The notes below the pieces were generated by a model. The model did not search any database. It was not told the DNA's origin and saw nothing but the letters and a program-made list of their open reading frames with translations. A DNA stretch of 64,000 nucleotides from Rhizobium sophoriradicis (GTDB lineage Bacteria; Pseudomonadota; Alphaproteobacteria; Rhizobiales; Rhizobiaceae). Positions within the stretch are counted from its first letter, which is position 1. Each line of letters opens with the position of its first letter. Positions 36,033 through 44,441 of this stretch are shown here, piece after piece. The DNA is taken from the NCBI RefSeq assembly GCF_003939025.1, contig NZ_RQIH01000021.1:1-64000 (forward strand). Reading direction: 5' to 3'. The position numbers and the translations under genes were made by a program.

Positions 36033-37075
36033 GAAGTCCACCCTGCCGCTCTTTTGAGTTGTTCGGAGACGCGTGCCCGCCACTGCTCGTAAAGCGTCCA
36101 GCTCTGCGCCGACGGTCCGCGTAAGTGCGTTGGTCTTCTGGGCATTGCCATTCGGACGATTTCGACGGACGACAACGCATCGCCCCCAGCGAGAACCGCA
36201 CCACGCGAAAGAGTTTCAGGGGTTTCGGTTCGAGCTCTTACGTGCGCCTCAAGCGCGAATGCGGCCCCTTGGGCGACATGCCAGCGGTGAGGGCCTGCAG
36301 CAGACACCAGCGCCTGCGCCTCCGATGGTTCAATGCCCCCAGCATAAGCGACTGCGAGCCCGAGCCCTGCGAAAAGATCTGAATGTCGCTCCACCTTTGT
36401 TCTGGCGATGCACGCGACAGCCTCTTCGATGCTGCCTCCGCAGACAAACCAAAGTGCCCTACCCGCCCCTTGGTCCCACGCCCGAGCACCAGGACACCCG
36501 GCAATGTGGGTCACGGCACGTGCCGGCCCAGTAGCAACATTGGCACGGCGAAAGTAGCAGTCGTGAAAACCCCAACCGTCGAAGGCGAGAGGCAGAAGCA
36601 ATCCATCAAGGCTCTCGAGTATCCGGGATCGCCTCCAAGGCAATCGGGCGATTGCCCACCCAGCGCCAACAGTTGTGAGATAGGGATGCTCAACCGCGGT
36701 CGAGGTGAGGAAAGTGGGCAGTTTGGCGGCGGAGAACATGTACCAAGGCATTCCATCCCGAATGCCAAGTCCCATGGCTGCACCTTCCATGAAGAAGCCT
36801 TTCAGCCGTTGGGCGATCCGCGGTGATTGCTCAATGGTTGCGGCTTCTGAACTCCCAAGGGCGCGGTTATAGCCTCTCACGAAAGCCATTCCCGCTTCTT
36901 CAAGCGCGCTTCGAGCTTGGGGGGTCGCGGCCCTGAAGCCGCGGACAGAAAGATGAGCTTCATGTAGACCCAAGCCCGCAAGGCGCCTCGTGAGTTGAAC
37001 TGCACCGAATGTCAGTCCTCGCGAGAAACCGCCTGTTACGTCATCATCTGGCTCGTTCACAAGGTGATCTGCCAC
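36029..37075 (-). CDS. unbL: UnbL (E3) DUF1702-family enediyne biosynthesis protein
   Basis: A 348-aa DUF1702 (UnbL-type) protein, first gene of the conserved unbL-unbV-unbU-pksE-TE order. Signature segments are VRGFRAATPQARSALEEAG, FVRGYNRAL, RLKGFFMEGAAMGLG and GWGFHDCYF. No signal peptide is visible; function is unknown. I choose the GTG at 37075, 7 bases after an AAAGAGGG ribosome site; a further in-frame GTG start at 37105 would add ten residues but has no such site. Confidence 0.9.
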   Translation of the reverse strand: MADHLVNEPDDDVTGGFSRGLTFGAVQLTRRLAGLGLHEAHLSVRGFRAATPQARSALEEAGMAFVRGYNRALGSSEAATIEQSPRIAQRLKGFFMEGAAMGLGIRDGMPWYMFSAAKLPTFLTSTAVEHPYLTTVGAGWAIARLPWRRSRILESLDGLLLPLAFDGWGFHDCYFRRANVATGPARAVTHIAGCPGARAWDQGAGRALWFVCGGSIEEAVACIARTKVERHSDLFAGLGLAVAYAGGIEPSEAQALVSAAGPHRWHVAQGAAFALEAHVRARTETPETLSRGAVLAGGDALSSVEIVRMAMPRRPTHLRGPSAQSWTLYEQWRARVSEQLKRAAGWTS

Positions 37076-37363
37076 GGGACAGCCCTCTTTCGTCAAACAA
37101 AACACAAACGGTGGGCCACAGATTTGTCGATACCAGACTTCGCTCTGGCGCGGCCGCCGCAGTGTTAGAGGATCAGAAGTAACAGACGGGAATTCGAGCG
37201 AGTGTCCGGACCTCTTGTTCGAGCCTCCACCTGCAGTCGCAGGAAGGTCACGAAATCATCACGAATGTCGGCAGAGATGTGAGTTTCACGGCGGCGGCAC
37301 AAAGCGGCGATTAGGCTGACCGATTCTGGGCGCCTGATGTTATGCGGATGACGTCAACCGCAC

Positions 37364-37573
37364 TCAAACATCAGTCTTTGAAGGGTGGCGCAGCCATTGC
37401 GCGATGACGTCGAAGGCAGCCGGGACGTCACTTACCACCTTCCGACGATCGAAAGCGTGGGTTGCAGCAACTTCCTTCACCTCGATCCTTGCTCGGCGCC
37501 AGACGACCCCACCTTCATTTGGAATCCGAATAATAAACACACGTTCGCCTTGCGAACCATATCGATTGACCAT
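37364..37573 (-). CDS. Small hypothetical protein
   Basis: A possible 69-aa basic protein (MVNRYGSQGERVFIIRIPNE...). The composition is protein-like, and it lies in line between the 204-aa membrane protein and unbL on the same strand. The ribosome site is weak and I recognise no family. A TTG four codons upstream is another start. It could be non-coding. The 290 bases between it and unbL (37076-37363) hold no supported gene and are the likely place for the cassette promoter, though I see no clear -35/-10 pair. Confidence 0.4.
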   Translation of the reverse strand: MVNRYGSQGERVFIIRIPNEGGVVWRRARIEVKEVAATHAFDRRKVVSDVPAAFDVIAQWLRHPSKTDV

Positions 37574-37637
37574 GATTTTTTCCAAGGCAAGGCGAGCGGT
37601 TTTGCGCTCGCGAATTGCGCATCGCCGCCCGAGGGCT

Positions 37638-38252
37638 TCAGCTCCCCTGATTACGCACCAGCATCGCTCTAAGTGAATGATCTCGGGCGAATTCCATGAT
37701 TCCTAGCATCGCGAATGGCATGGGAAGCAGATTCATTGCAAAGTGCCAAGATACACGGACACCAACTGCGAATTCCCGACTATCGACCAAGCTGGTGCCC
37801 CCGAATAGCGTGCTCATTCCAACTGGCTTTCCAAGAAAGAAGGCCGTTGCTGTCAACATGATGTGTTCGTACAAATGGAAGGTCTCGATATAAATAGCCC
37901 AACGAACCCATCTCGATGGAACTACTTTGTATAGGCACATCAATCCGGTCAGGAAAATGCTGTTCCCAACGAGATGGAGAACCTCCATGCCGAGCATAAC
38001 CTGGCGCGTTGAAGGTGCATCCGGCGCAATCCACAAGCCAAGCCGCTGGCAAAGCGCCATGACCCAAGGTGACATCCAAGGGGTGTCACGGCCACAAATA
38101 TTCGAAAGATCACCCAACAGCCATATTGCAAACTGTAAAGCGTGCTCCGCGAAATGTCCGACTTGGAAAGCCAGCCCTAAGATTGCCAAGACACCCGCTG
38201 CAACCATCAACCGTGACAGCCGATTAGTCTCTGGGAAAGTGACGGTAGACAT
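37638..38252 (-). CDS. Multi-histidine integral membrane protein
   Basis: A 204-aa membrane protein with about five hydrophobic segments. Histidines recur within or at the edges of these segments: GHFAEHALQ (H33, H37), EVLHLVGN, FHLYEHIML and VSWHFAMNLL. This pattern suggests heme or metal binding, as in membrane cytochromes or desaturase-like proteins, but I do not recognise the family. A GGAG site lies 9 bases before the ATG. It lies upstream of the unbLVU-PKS genes on the same strand and may belong to the pathway. Confidence 0.75.
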   Translation of the reverse strand: MSTVTFPETNRLSRLMVAAGVLAILGLAFQVGHFAEHALQFAIWLLGDLSNICGRDTPWMSPWVMALCQRLGLWIAPDAPSTRQVMLGMEVLHLVGNSIFLTGLMCLYKVVPSRWVRWAIYIETFHLYEHIMLTATAFFLGKPVGMSTLFGGTSLVDSREFAVGVRVSWHFAMNLLPMPFAMLGIMEFARDHSLRAMLVRNQGS

Positions 38253-38356
38253 GTGCGCCGCTCCAGACGTTCATTCTCTCCAAACTCTGAAGCAGTCGTC
38301 ATTCGACTCCATCACCAAATGGTCACGGCTGAATGAACTTTTCTGATTGGGTGGTT

Positions 38357-39175
38357 CTACCAAGAATGTTGAAGGCACGCATTCTGCTTACTCGCATGTA
38401 CGACGGCGCGTATTGCATTAACATCTTCGAAAGTTTGGCAACTGCGAACGATACGCAGCAGATCAAGCGTTTCAGGCATAGGGGAGACTCCTATCTCTTC
38501 GCGTAAGAGCCTCTGCCATCGCTCAAAGTAATTCGCCGCTTCGGCACGCTGCCCATTGAGACATAGCGCACCCAATATCTTCCGAACGAAATACTCTCGA
38601 TATGGATCAAACGTTAGGACCTTCCGACAAATGGCAATCGCAGCGGGATAATCTTCTTGCGCGATATAATGTGTAAGCAGCTCGTACGCGACCCCTACAA
38701 AGCATGTGTGAAGTCTTTCCCGCTCTTCCAAAAATGCCGGACTGTCGTCTCCATCCATGAATGGTCCCAGGTAAAGATCAATGACTTGCTGCAATTCGGT
38801 GATTGAAGCGGTGTCTTTCCTGTTTGCTGAGGCCTTGGCAATGCAAGAAACAATGGCCGTGTCTACCTTGATCCACGGCTCGAGATCGAAGACGATGTTC
38901 TCACCTATGGACCGCAGATTTTTTCCGCCATTGCTGTGCGGATCTTGACACAGAATTTTCCGGAGCCGCCAGATTGCGGAATTCAGAGCAGCCCGCGATC
39001 GCTCAAGCGTCATCTCAGGCCAAAACATATCCGCAATCTTCTCCCTCCGATGCAATCTGCCAGGCGAGGAGAATAGGTGTGCGGCCATCCGAAGGCCAGA
39101 ATGGCCCAGATCCGGATAGAGCCGCTTTCCATCAAGCTTTATGGAAAATGGCCCAAGAAGAGATACTTCTATCAT
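38357..39175 (-). CDS. SARP-like regulator (winged helix plus BTAD)
   Basis: A 272-aa regulator with an OmpR-type winged helix at residues 1-95 (IEVSLLGPFSIKLDG, SRAALNSAIWRLRKIL) and a bacterial transcriptional activation domain with TPR-like helices at about 100-245 (ICRKVLTFDPYREYFVRKIL). This is the architecture of Streptomyces antibiotic regulatory proteins, which activate secondary-metabolite operons. It is unusual in an alphaproteobacterium and fits as the activator of the PKS cassette. The ATG at 39175 follows GGGGGCGGGG. Confidence 0.88.
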   Translation of the reverse strand: MIEVSLLGPFSIKLDGKRLYPDLGHSGLRMAAHLFSSPGRLHRREKIADMFWPEMTLERSRAALNSAIWRLRKILCQDPHSNGGKNLRSIGENIVFDLEPWIKVDTAIVSCIAKASANRKDTASITELQQVIDLYLGPFMDGDDSPAFLEERERLHTCFVGVAYELLTHYIAQEDYPAAIAICRKVLTFDPYREYFVRKILGALCLNGQRAEAANYFERWQRLLREEIGVSPMPETLDLLRIVRSCQTFEDVNAIRAVVHASKQNACLQHSW

Positions 39176-39629
39176 ACCCCGCCCCCACGCAGCTTCCACG
39201 CCTATTTTGCTAATTTTGAGTAAATTCTCTACATAGTAGCATTACTGAATAATCACAATCACGGAAAAGTCACGAGATATTAGAAAGCGCCTGCGCGATC
39301 GCTATTCAACCTCGTTGTCACGTGGGTCGAGAAGGCCGCCGGCCTGGTCTTGTCCAGCCACCTCAGGTTGGTCATCTGACGTTATGGCTGGACGGGTATT
39401 CGTTGCATCTGCAAACGTGAGCATCCTGTTTCGGATTCGGTATTGGAGGACACACATGTCGAGCACGGGCGCACTAGGTCGCTGCATCGGCTAAGGTAGT
39501 ATCTGTAGCTCAGGATTATCGAGGCTGGCCGAAATGGCAGTTCCGCTACGCTCTGTTTAAGTTCCCCTCGGCTCATGGCTAGTTTATCTTTGCCCCAAGC
39601 CATCAATGGTTGGACCGTGCGGCCAAAAA
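39176..39629. other. Intergenic region between the SARP gene and the dual-OB gene
   Basis: About 450 bases, A/T-rich at 39205-39280 (TTTTGAGTAAATTCTC), where the promoter of the SARP gene is expected. Short minus-strand frames exist but have no ribosome site or recognisable product. Confidence 0.45.
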
Positions 39630-40313
39630 CTATGCAGTGATGACAGAAGCGATGAGCTTATATGTCCATCCATTGAATGGCTCACTGAGGCTAACACAAA
39701 GCAAAGCTTTCCCAACCGGGAACACGCCGTTCGCCCCCAGAAGATATTGGCGCTCTACGGGTGGATCGGTGATTGAAAGATAGTGCTGCACCCCGCCATG
39801 CGTGAAGCGGCCGCGGACCTTCCGCTTGCCATTGCCGAATTCAGCACCTTCCACCGCGACAGTGATCTGAAGGTCGTCCACCTCGATGAGCCGCAGTGAG
39901 CCGTCAGCCGGGGAGGCATTGGCCTCGGCCACCCTGTCGTGCAATCCGCTGTAGCTCGACGAGGTGTTGTCCCATAATGGCTTTAAGGGGTTGTCCAGGG
40001 CCCCAATAGCTTGCTGCCAGCTTCCCCTACCCTCGAGAGTCCAATAATATTCGGCGTCAATCAAGTGGTTCTCGACTTGAAACGCGTGCGGCTTCGGCTC
40101 GATCATGGGAATTCGTATGATGTCCAGGACGCGTGGATCGCGACCGTTCTCAAACCGACGGTCCTCTTCCGAGAGCTCCGCGTTTAAGCGAGCGCTAACA
40201 GGGCGTATCCACGCACCAAGCTGCCCCTTAGACAGTTCACGCCCCGCTATGCAGCGACCGCTGATCTTCCTCGAATTGGCAAGACACAATATTGTTTTGC
40301 TGTATTTCGGCAT
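39630..40313 (-). CDS. Dual-OB-type domain protein (1)
   Basis: A 227-aa protein beginning MPKYSKTILCLANSRKISGR, followed by CIAGREL and GQLGAWIRPVS. This pattern matches, from memory, the dual OB-fold proteins that occur beside DUF488 genes in bacterial conflict islands. OB folds suggest nucleic-acid binding, but the role is unknown. GGGGGAG precedes two ATGs; I take the second (40313), the first is at 40319. It is divergent from a second protein of the same type and two DUF488 genes. Confidence 0.68.
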   Translation of the reverse strand: MPKYSKTILCLANSRKISGRCIAGRELSKGQLGAWIRPVSARLNAELSEEDRRFENGRDPRVLDIIRIPMIEPKPHAFQVENHLIDAEYYWTLEGRGSWQQAIGALDNPLKPLWDNTSSSYSGLHDRVAEANASPADGSLRLIEVDDLQITVAVEGAEFGNGKRKVRGRFTHGGVQHYLSITDPPVERQYLLGANGVFPVGKALLCVSLSEPFNGWTYKLIASVITA

Positions 40314-40597
40314 AGGCATTACTCCCCCTCATTCGCACCCACAGCCCGCGGCGCCCTCTGTTTCAAGTAAGATTCATCGGATCCTCGCACATCGCTAGCT
40401 GCCGTGGCCTTGCGGCGCAATTTTCCGTTGTTTCTCGAGCTTCGTGTCAATGAGCATAAGCCGTGTCCGAGTTGCTCCCGTAAGTCGGCGACAGCGCACG
40501 CAGGTGCTTGTCGGCGAGGAATGCGGAACTAGCAAGTGGCTCGCTTGCAAAGTACCCATTTCAACCACAGATATCGAGAAACGGGGGGGTGGACCAG

Positions 40598-41308
40598 ATG
40601 CCAACTTACGAACTGATTATTACGGATGTTACTCGATATGGCTCCTTATTCTGCGTCGCGGGATGGGACATGCAAAACGGAGGCATGATACGGCCGGAAC
40701 CGGCGACAGCAAACGCCCTCGCAGAAGCATCTCGTTTCTGGGGTGAAGAGGATGCCGGCCCAGGCAAATTTTTTGCGGTTGGGAACATCGTGCGCCTCGA
40801 TGCAGCCGTAGCGCCGGCGCATTTCCCTTTTCCCCACGCGACGGAAGATCGCATCTTTGTCGCGGGTGGGAATACCGCGATCATTGGGCAATTGACGCCT
40901 ACACAGATCGCACAGGTTGTTGCGCCAGGCTTATCCGCATCACTGGGTCAATCTTTCGGTGGTCAGCTTCATAGAGCAAATTCTGGGAAGGCATATGTGG
41001 TAGCCGGAGCTCAGACATGCTCCCTAGATGCCATCGAAATTGAACCAGCATCGATCTCGTTTTATGAAGACAATCCTTCTCCCGGTAAACGGCAACTTCG
41101 CGCCTTAATTGATCAACACGATGCCGAGTATGATCTATCTGTCCCGGCCGATGCTGCAAAAAGCCGATTCTTGATCGGCGGAATTGCGACGCTACAAGCC
41201 GACGCGTTGGCTAGTCAACGCATACACGTTCGTCTCGGCCTTTGCCGGCCGTTCTCGGCAATGCCTAACTCCTGCTATGCGCAAGTAAATGGTTTGTATT
41301 TTTTGTGA
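40598..41308 (+). CDS. Dual-OB-type domain protein (2)
   Basis: A 236-aa protein starting MPTYELIITDVTRYGSLFCV, then AGWDMQNGGMIRPEP, resembling the first dual-OB protein in layout (a sensed phrase of sheet, then G-x-x-IRP). It is probably a second member of the same broad family. The start has a GGGGGGG stretch 12 bases upstream. It is followed after 100 bases by two DUF488 genes on the same strand, suggesting one operon. Confidence 0.65.
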   Translation: MPTYELIITDVTRYGSLFCVAGWDMQNGGMIRPEPATANALAEASRFWGEEDAGPGKFFAVGNIVRLDAAVAPAHFPFPHATEDRIFVAGGNTAIIGQLTPTQIAQVVAPGLSASLGQSFGGQLHRANSGKAYVVAGAQTCSLDAIEIEPASISFYEDNPSPGKRQLRALIDQHDAEYDLSVPADAAKSRFLIGGIATLQADALASQRIHVRLGLCRPFSAMPNSCYAQVNGLYFL

Positions 41309-41410
41309 TCGAGACCGCTGGCCGGATAGATTGCCCATTGGTAAGGTACATGAAGTCGACGAAACGGAGATCGTGTCAGACGAGCGGTCGTAACATGAAG
41401 GAGGCCAGTA

Positions 41411-42037
41411 ATGGCAGATACGGCTGGTGAGGTTCTGACGATTGGACACTCAACACTTCCCTACGAGCGCTTCTTGGAACTTTTGCGTCAAGCGTCGGTA
41501 ACAGCGATAGCTGACGTGAGAACAGCTCCATATTCACGGCATTTCCCGCAATTCAATAGAGAAACCCTACGTGACGAGTTGCGGCTGGATCAAATTGCGT
41601 ACGTTTTCCTCGGAGAGGAGCTGGGAGGGCGCCCTAAAGACAAACGCTTTTTCTGTGACGGCGTCGCTGATTATGAAAAAATGGCCATGACGAAAGATTT
41701 CGCTCGCGGCCTAGATAGGGTTGTCGAGGGCTCGAAAAAGTACCGCATCGCTTTGATGTGTTCCGAACACGACCCTCTGGACTGCCATCGCTGCTTGCTC
41801 GTCGGACGCGCGCTCCACGAGAGGGGAATAGCCGTTCGGCACATTCTCGGTAATGGAGCGACAGTCGACCAGGTTGCAGTCGAAGCCAGGCTGATGAAGA
41901 TGTCAGGCAAGAACAATAGCGATTTGTTCGACCCACCCGCTGAAAGGCTTGCAGCGGCCTATAGGGATCGTGCAATGAAGGTTGCGTTTGCCGAACGGCA
42001 GACGGACTTCCAACCTAAGTCGGCAGTCGGGGAGTAA
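41411..42037 (+). CDS. DUF488 family protein (1)
   Basis: A 208-aa DUF488 protein. It has the family opening LTIGHSTLPYERFLELL, the ADVRTAPYSRHFPQF segment and the C-terminal ALMCSEHDPLDCHRCLLV motif whose Cys and His residues suggest an active site or metal site. The function is not established; DUF488 genes are often in genomic islands. AAGGAGG lies just before the ATG. The second DUF488 gene follows after 5 bases. Confidence 0.88.
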   Translation: MADTAGEVLTIGHSTLPYERFLELLRQASVTAIADVRTAPYSRHFPQFNRETLRDELRLDQIAYVFLGEELGGRPKDKRFFCDGVADYEKMAMTKDFARGLDRVVEGSKKYRIALMCSEHDPLDCHRCLLVGRALHERGIAVRHILGNGATVDQVAVEARLMKMSGKNNSDLFDPPAERLAAAYRDRAMKVAFAERQTDFQPKSAVGE

Positions 42038-42042
42038 CGCCG

Positions 42043-42489
42043 TTGGAAAGCGTCAGTATCACAACGATTGGTTTCACGAAGACGACAGCTGCCGGTTTCT
42101 TTGATCGTATCAAGAAGGCTGGCGTCAAAAAGGTCATCGACGTTCGCCTTCATAATACATCGCAGCTTGCTGGTTTTGCCAAAGCCGACGACCTCGCCTA
42201 TTTCCTAAAGGAAATATGTGGGGCGGATTACATTCATCAACCGCTTCTAGCCCCTACTGACGATATTCTGAAAGCCTTCAAGCGCGATAAAGGCGACTGG
42301 GGCATCTACGAAGCCTCTTTCATGAAACTGATGGGACAAAGAAAGATCGAGAGCCGCTTGAGACCAGACATGTTCTTAGGCGGATGCTTGCTGTGCTCGG
42401 AGGATAAGCCGCATCATTGCCATCGGCGGCTTGTCTGCGAATATCTCAATTCAAAATGGGATGGCGCGCTAAAAGTCCGTCATCTATAA
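42043..42489 (+). CDS. DUF488 family protein (2)
   Basis: A 148-aa, shorter DUF488 paralogue: ITTIGFTKTTAAGFFDRIKK at the start, VIDVRLHNTSQLAGFAK, and CLLCSEDKPHHCHRRLV at the C-terminus. The start is a TTG 5 bases after the stop of the first copy with GGGGAG upstream. The two copies differ strongly, so they are probably functional partners rather than a recent duplication. Confidence 0.87.
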   Translation: MESVSITTIGFTKTTAAGFFDRIKKAGVKKVIDVRLHNTSQLAGFAKADDLAYFLKEICGADYIHQPLLAPTDDILKAFKRDKGDWGIYEASFMKLMGQRKIESRLRPDMFLGGCLLCSEDKPHHCHRRLVCEYLNSKWDGALKVRHL

Positions 42490-42556
42490 TTCAGTTGTCC
42501 ACGCAGGTTGCCGTAGCCATTGACGTTAGTGGGGGTCGCCGACACGCGGTAAGTTG

Positions 42557-43636
42557 TCATTTGACCAACCGCAAGTTCCCTTTTTTAGGAGTCGGGGAAG
42601 CTCTCGAGTTTGACGGCACACCAACCGTCACAAGCCCAAAGAGCAACTTGACGATTTCGGACTCGGGCACCGAAAGGATTTCGGAAAGGCGCTCAACGCC
42701 GGTGCCGTTTTGACGTAGATCGTCCAAAACCTTCTTCCAGACCTGTGACTGCTCACGCCGGATCGGCACTGGCTCGTTGGTTCGCCAGCCTCGACGAGAA
42801 ATTTCCATGAATAGCTGTTGGTAAGTCCATTTGGATGCCAAGCCCAATTCATGGAGCCGATAAGTCATGGCAGCGACCGAGACTGCCCACATGCTCTTAA
42901 GTTCAACAACCCTCGGCAGACCCGATATTCTCCCTACTGTCCGCAGGGGACCCTCTGGCATCAGGAACGCAGCAGCAAATTCGTTTGCTTGCTTTTCCGC
43001 TTCGAGCCCGTTCGGCGATGCATGCTTATGCAAAACGAGGTGCCCCAATTCATGAGCAGCGTCAAAACGACTACGCTCGGCAGACTTTTGAGAATTGAGA
43101 AACACATAGGGGCGCTCGCCACGCCAGACAGAGAATGCGTCGACCTCTTTGCCTTCCTCACCCAACGAGAAGACCCGTACGCCATTCAACTCCAAGAGGT
43201 GGATCATATTCTTGATGGGGCGGTTCCCCAGGCCCCAGAAATCACGGAGCCCAGCAGCGGCACTCTGAGGGGTATCTTCCCGCATGTCTGGTACAGAGGA
43301 TGCTGGCAGATCGAACTCGCTTTCCAACCAGTCGGACAGGATAAATGCTATCGCACCCGCAGCTATTGCGCCATCTCGCTGTCGTGCAGTCATTTTGCTC
43401 ATCGACCGGAAGCTCACTCCTTCCGCCCGAGGAATGTCCACGTCGTCTGCCATGAAGAAAGAAATTGGAAACCCTAGAACGCGCGCCAGTCTCCTGGCGA
43501 CATCCTCACTTGGAAAATATTCCCCAGCCTCATATCCCGTTATTGTGCGCGGTTCGATGCCTGCTTTTAAGGCGAGTTCCTTCATCGTAAGGCCCGCACG
43601 CTGACGAGCCACAATAAGCCGCGTTCTATTAAACAT
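42557..43636 (-). CDS. XRE-type HTH plus ImmA/IrrE metallopeptidase
   Basis: A 359-aa protein with an XRE helix-turn-helix at residues about 5-62 (GLTMKELALKAGIEPRTITG) and an ImmA/IrrE-type zinc peptidase whose motif is H195-E-L-G-H199. Such fusions act as self-controlling regulators in mobile elements and toxin-antitoxin-like modules. The ATG overlaps the stop of the 217-aa gene upstream by one base, so the two are a pair. A preceding in-frame GTG is another possible start. Confidence 0.88.
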   Translation of the reverse strand: MFNRTRLIVARQRAGLTMKELALKAGIEPRTITGYEAGEYFPSEDVARRLARVLGFPISFFMADDVDIPRAEGVSFRSMSKMTARQRDGAIAAGAIAFILSDWLESEFDLPASSVPDMREDTPQSAAAGLRDFWGLGNRPIKNMIHLLELNGVRVFSLGEEGKEVDAFSVWRGERPYVFLNSQKSAERSRFDAAHELGHLVLHKHASPNGLEAEKQANEFAAAFLMPEGPLRTVGRISGLPRVVELKSMWAVSVAAMTYRLHELGLASKWTYQQLFMEISRRGWRTNEPVPIRREQSQVWKKVLDDLRQNGTGVERLSEILSVPESEIVKLLFGLVTVGVPSNSRASPTPKKGNLRLVK

Positions 43637-44289
43637 CACGCTGCCTTGCGCTTTACTGGCACGTCGATATCTGTGTGGTTGATTGGATCCTCGACTGGTA
43701 ACCCACCGTCGATGCCTGGCAATGGTATGAAGATGCGCTCAGCCCAATCGGTAACGTTGCGATCATCAAAGGCCGATGGCAGCGAAAGCTCAGCTCGACA
43801 GTCCTCGTCTTCGATGTGGATCAACAACATCCAGGTTAGATAGCTCAAAATCGTTGCAGCTTTACGGAGCTCCGCTTCAACTGTTTCCGGAAACATGTCT
43901 GTCTCCAGATTGTTCTTGAGAACCGCGGCCTCCGTAAAAAGCCCCTTCAAGGATTTGGTCCGAGGCGATCCATGTGCGACACAGGTCAGCGCATCAGAAC
44001 TGGCAACAACGATGTTGATCTGGGCGGAATCATTGATGACAAGCGAATAATTGCTCGGATCATCTTTACGCCATCCCAACGGAAGTAACTCATCCCTCAA
44101 AGTTCGTACCACATACCGCCATGCTTCCGTACCAGGGATAAAAGGGGGGTCGTTGTCCGTACAGTTGAGGCGAGCGGTGTGGCCAGCCAAGACTGCTCTG
44201 GAAACAGCCTCCACAGAGACGTTTAGTTCAGCGAGTCGGCGCCGGGCGTCGAAAGGATGCTGATGGACGACAGTTGCTGAAAGTGCCAT
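43636..44289 (-). CDS. Uncharacterised partner of the XRE-ImmA protein
   Basis: A 217-aa soluble protein that I do not recognise. It is rich in acidic residues in the second half (LIHIEDEDCRAELSLPSAFD). It is translated together with the XRE-ImmA gene (overlapping stop/start), an arrangement like toxin or effector plus regulator. Upstream lies a strong dyad that may be the operator of the pair. Confidence 0.7.
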   Translation of the reverse strand: MALSATVVHQHPFDARRRLAELNVSVEAVSRAVLAGHTARLNCTDNDPPFIPGTEAWRYVVRTLRDELLPLGWRKDDPSNYSLVINDSAQINIVVASSDALTCVAHGSPRTKSLKGLFTEAAVLKNNLETDMFPETVEAELRKAATILSYLTWMLLIHIEDEDCRAELSLPSAFDDRNVTDWAERIFIPLPGIDGGLPVEDPINHTDIDVPVKRKAA

Positions 44290-44302
44290 TGATTCGCTCG
44301 CT

Positions 44303-44344
44303 ACTTCATTTTTTTCACCTTCTAGCAGGTTTGAAAAATGAAGT
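44303..44344. promoter_or_regulatory. Inverted repeat in the divergent promoter region
   Basis: ACTTCATTTTTTT (44303-44315) and GAAAAATGAAGT (44333-44344) form a long A/T-rich dyad, starting 14 bases upstream of the 217-aa gene and about 100 bases from the divergent DUF6119 gene. It is a plausible autoregulatory site for the XRE-ImmA protein. It could instead be a hairpin in the short leader. Confidence 0.5.
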
Positions 44345-44441
44345 CCAGCAAAGTTGGAGCGCTATGCGTCTGAGAGAGCCCCGCTGCTATTTTCTTTTTA
44401 CCAACTTATAGTAGTGTCACTTTGGGCATGGGGGGAGTTTG

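Noticed and set aside
37385..37672. Plus-strand frames opposite the small hypothetical gene
   Set aside because: No ribosome site and opposite to the direction of the surrounding genes.
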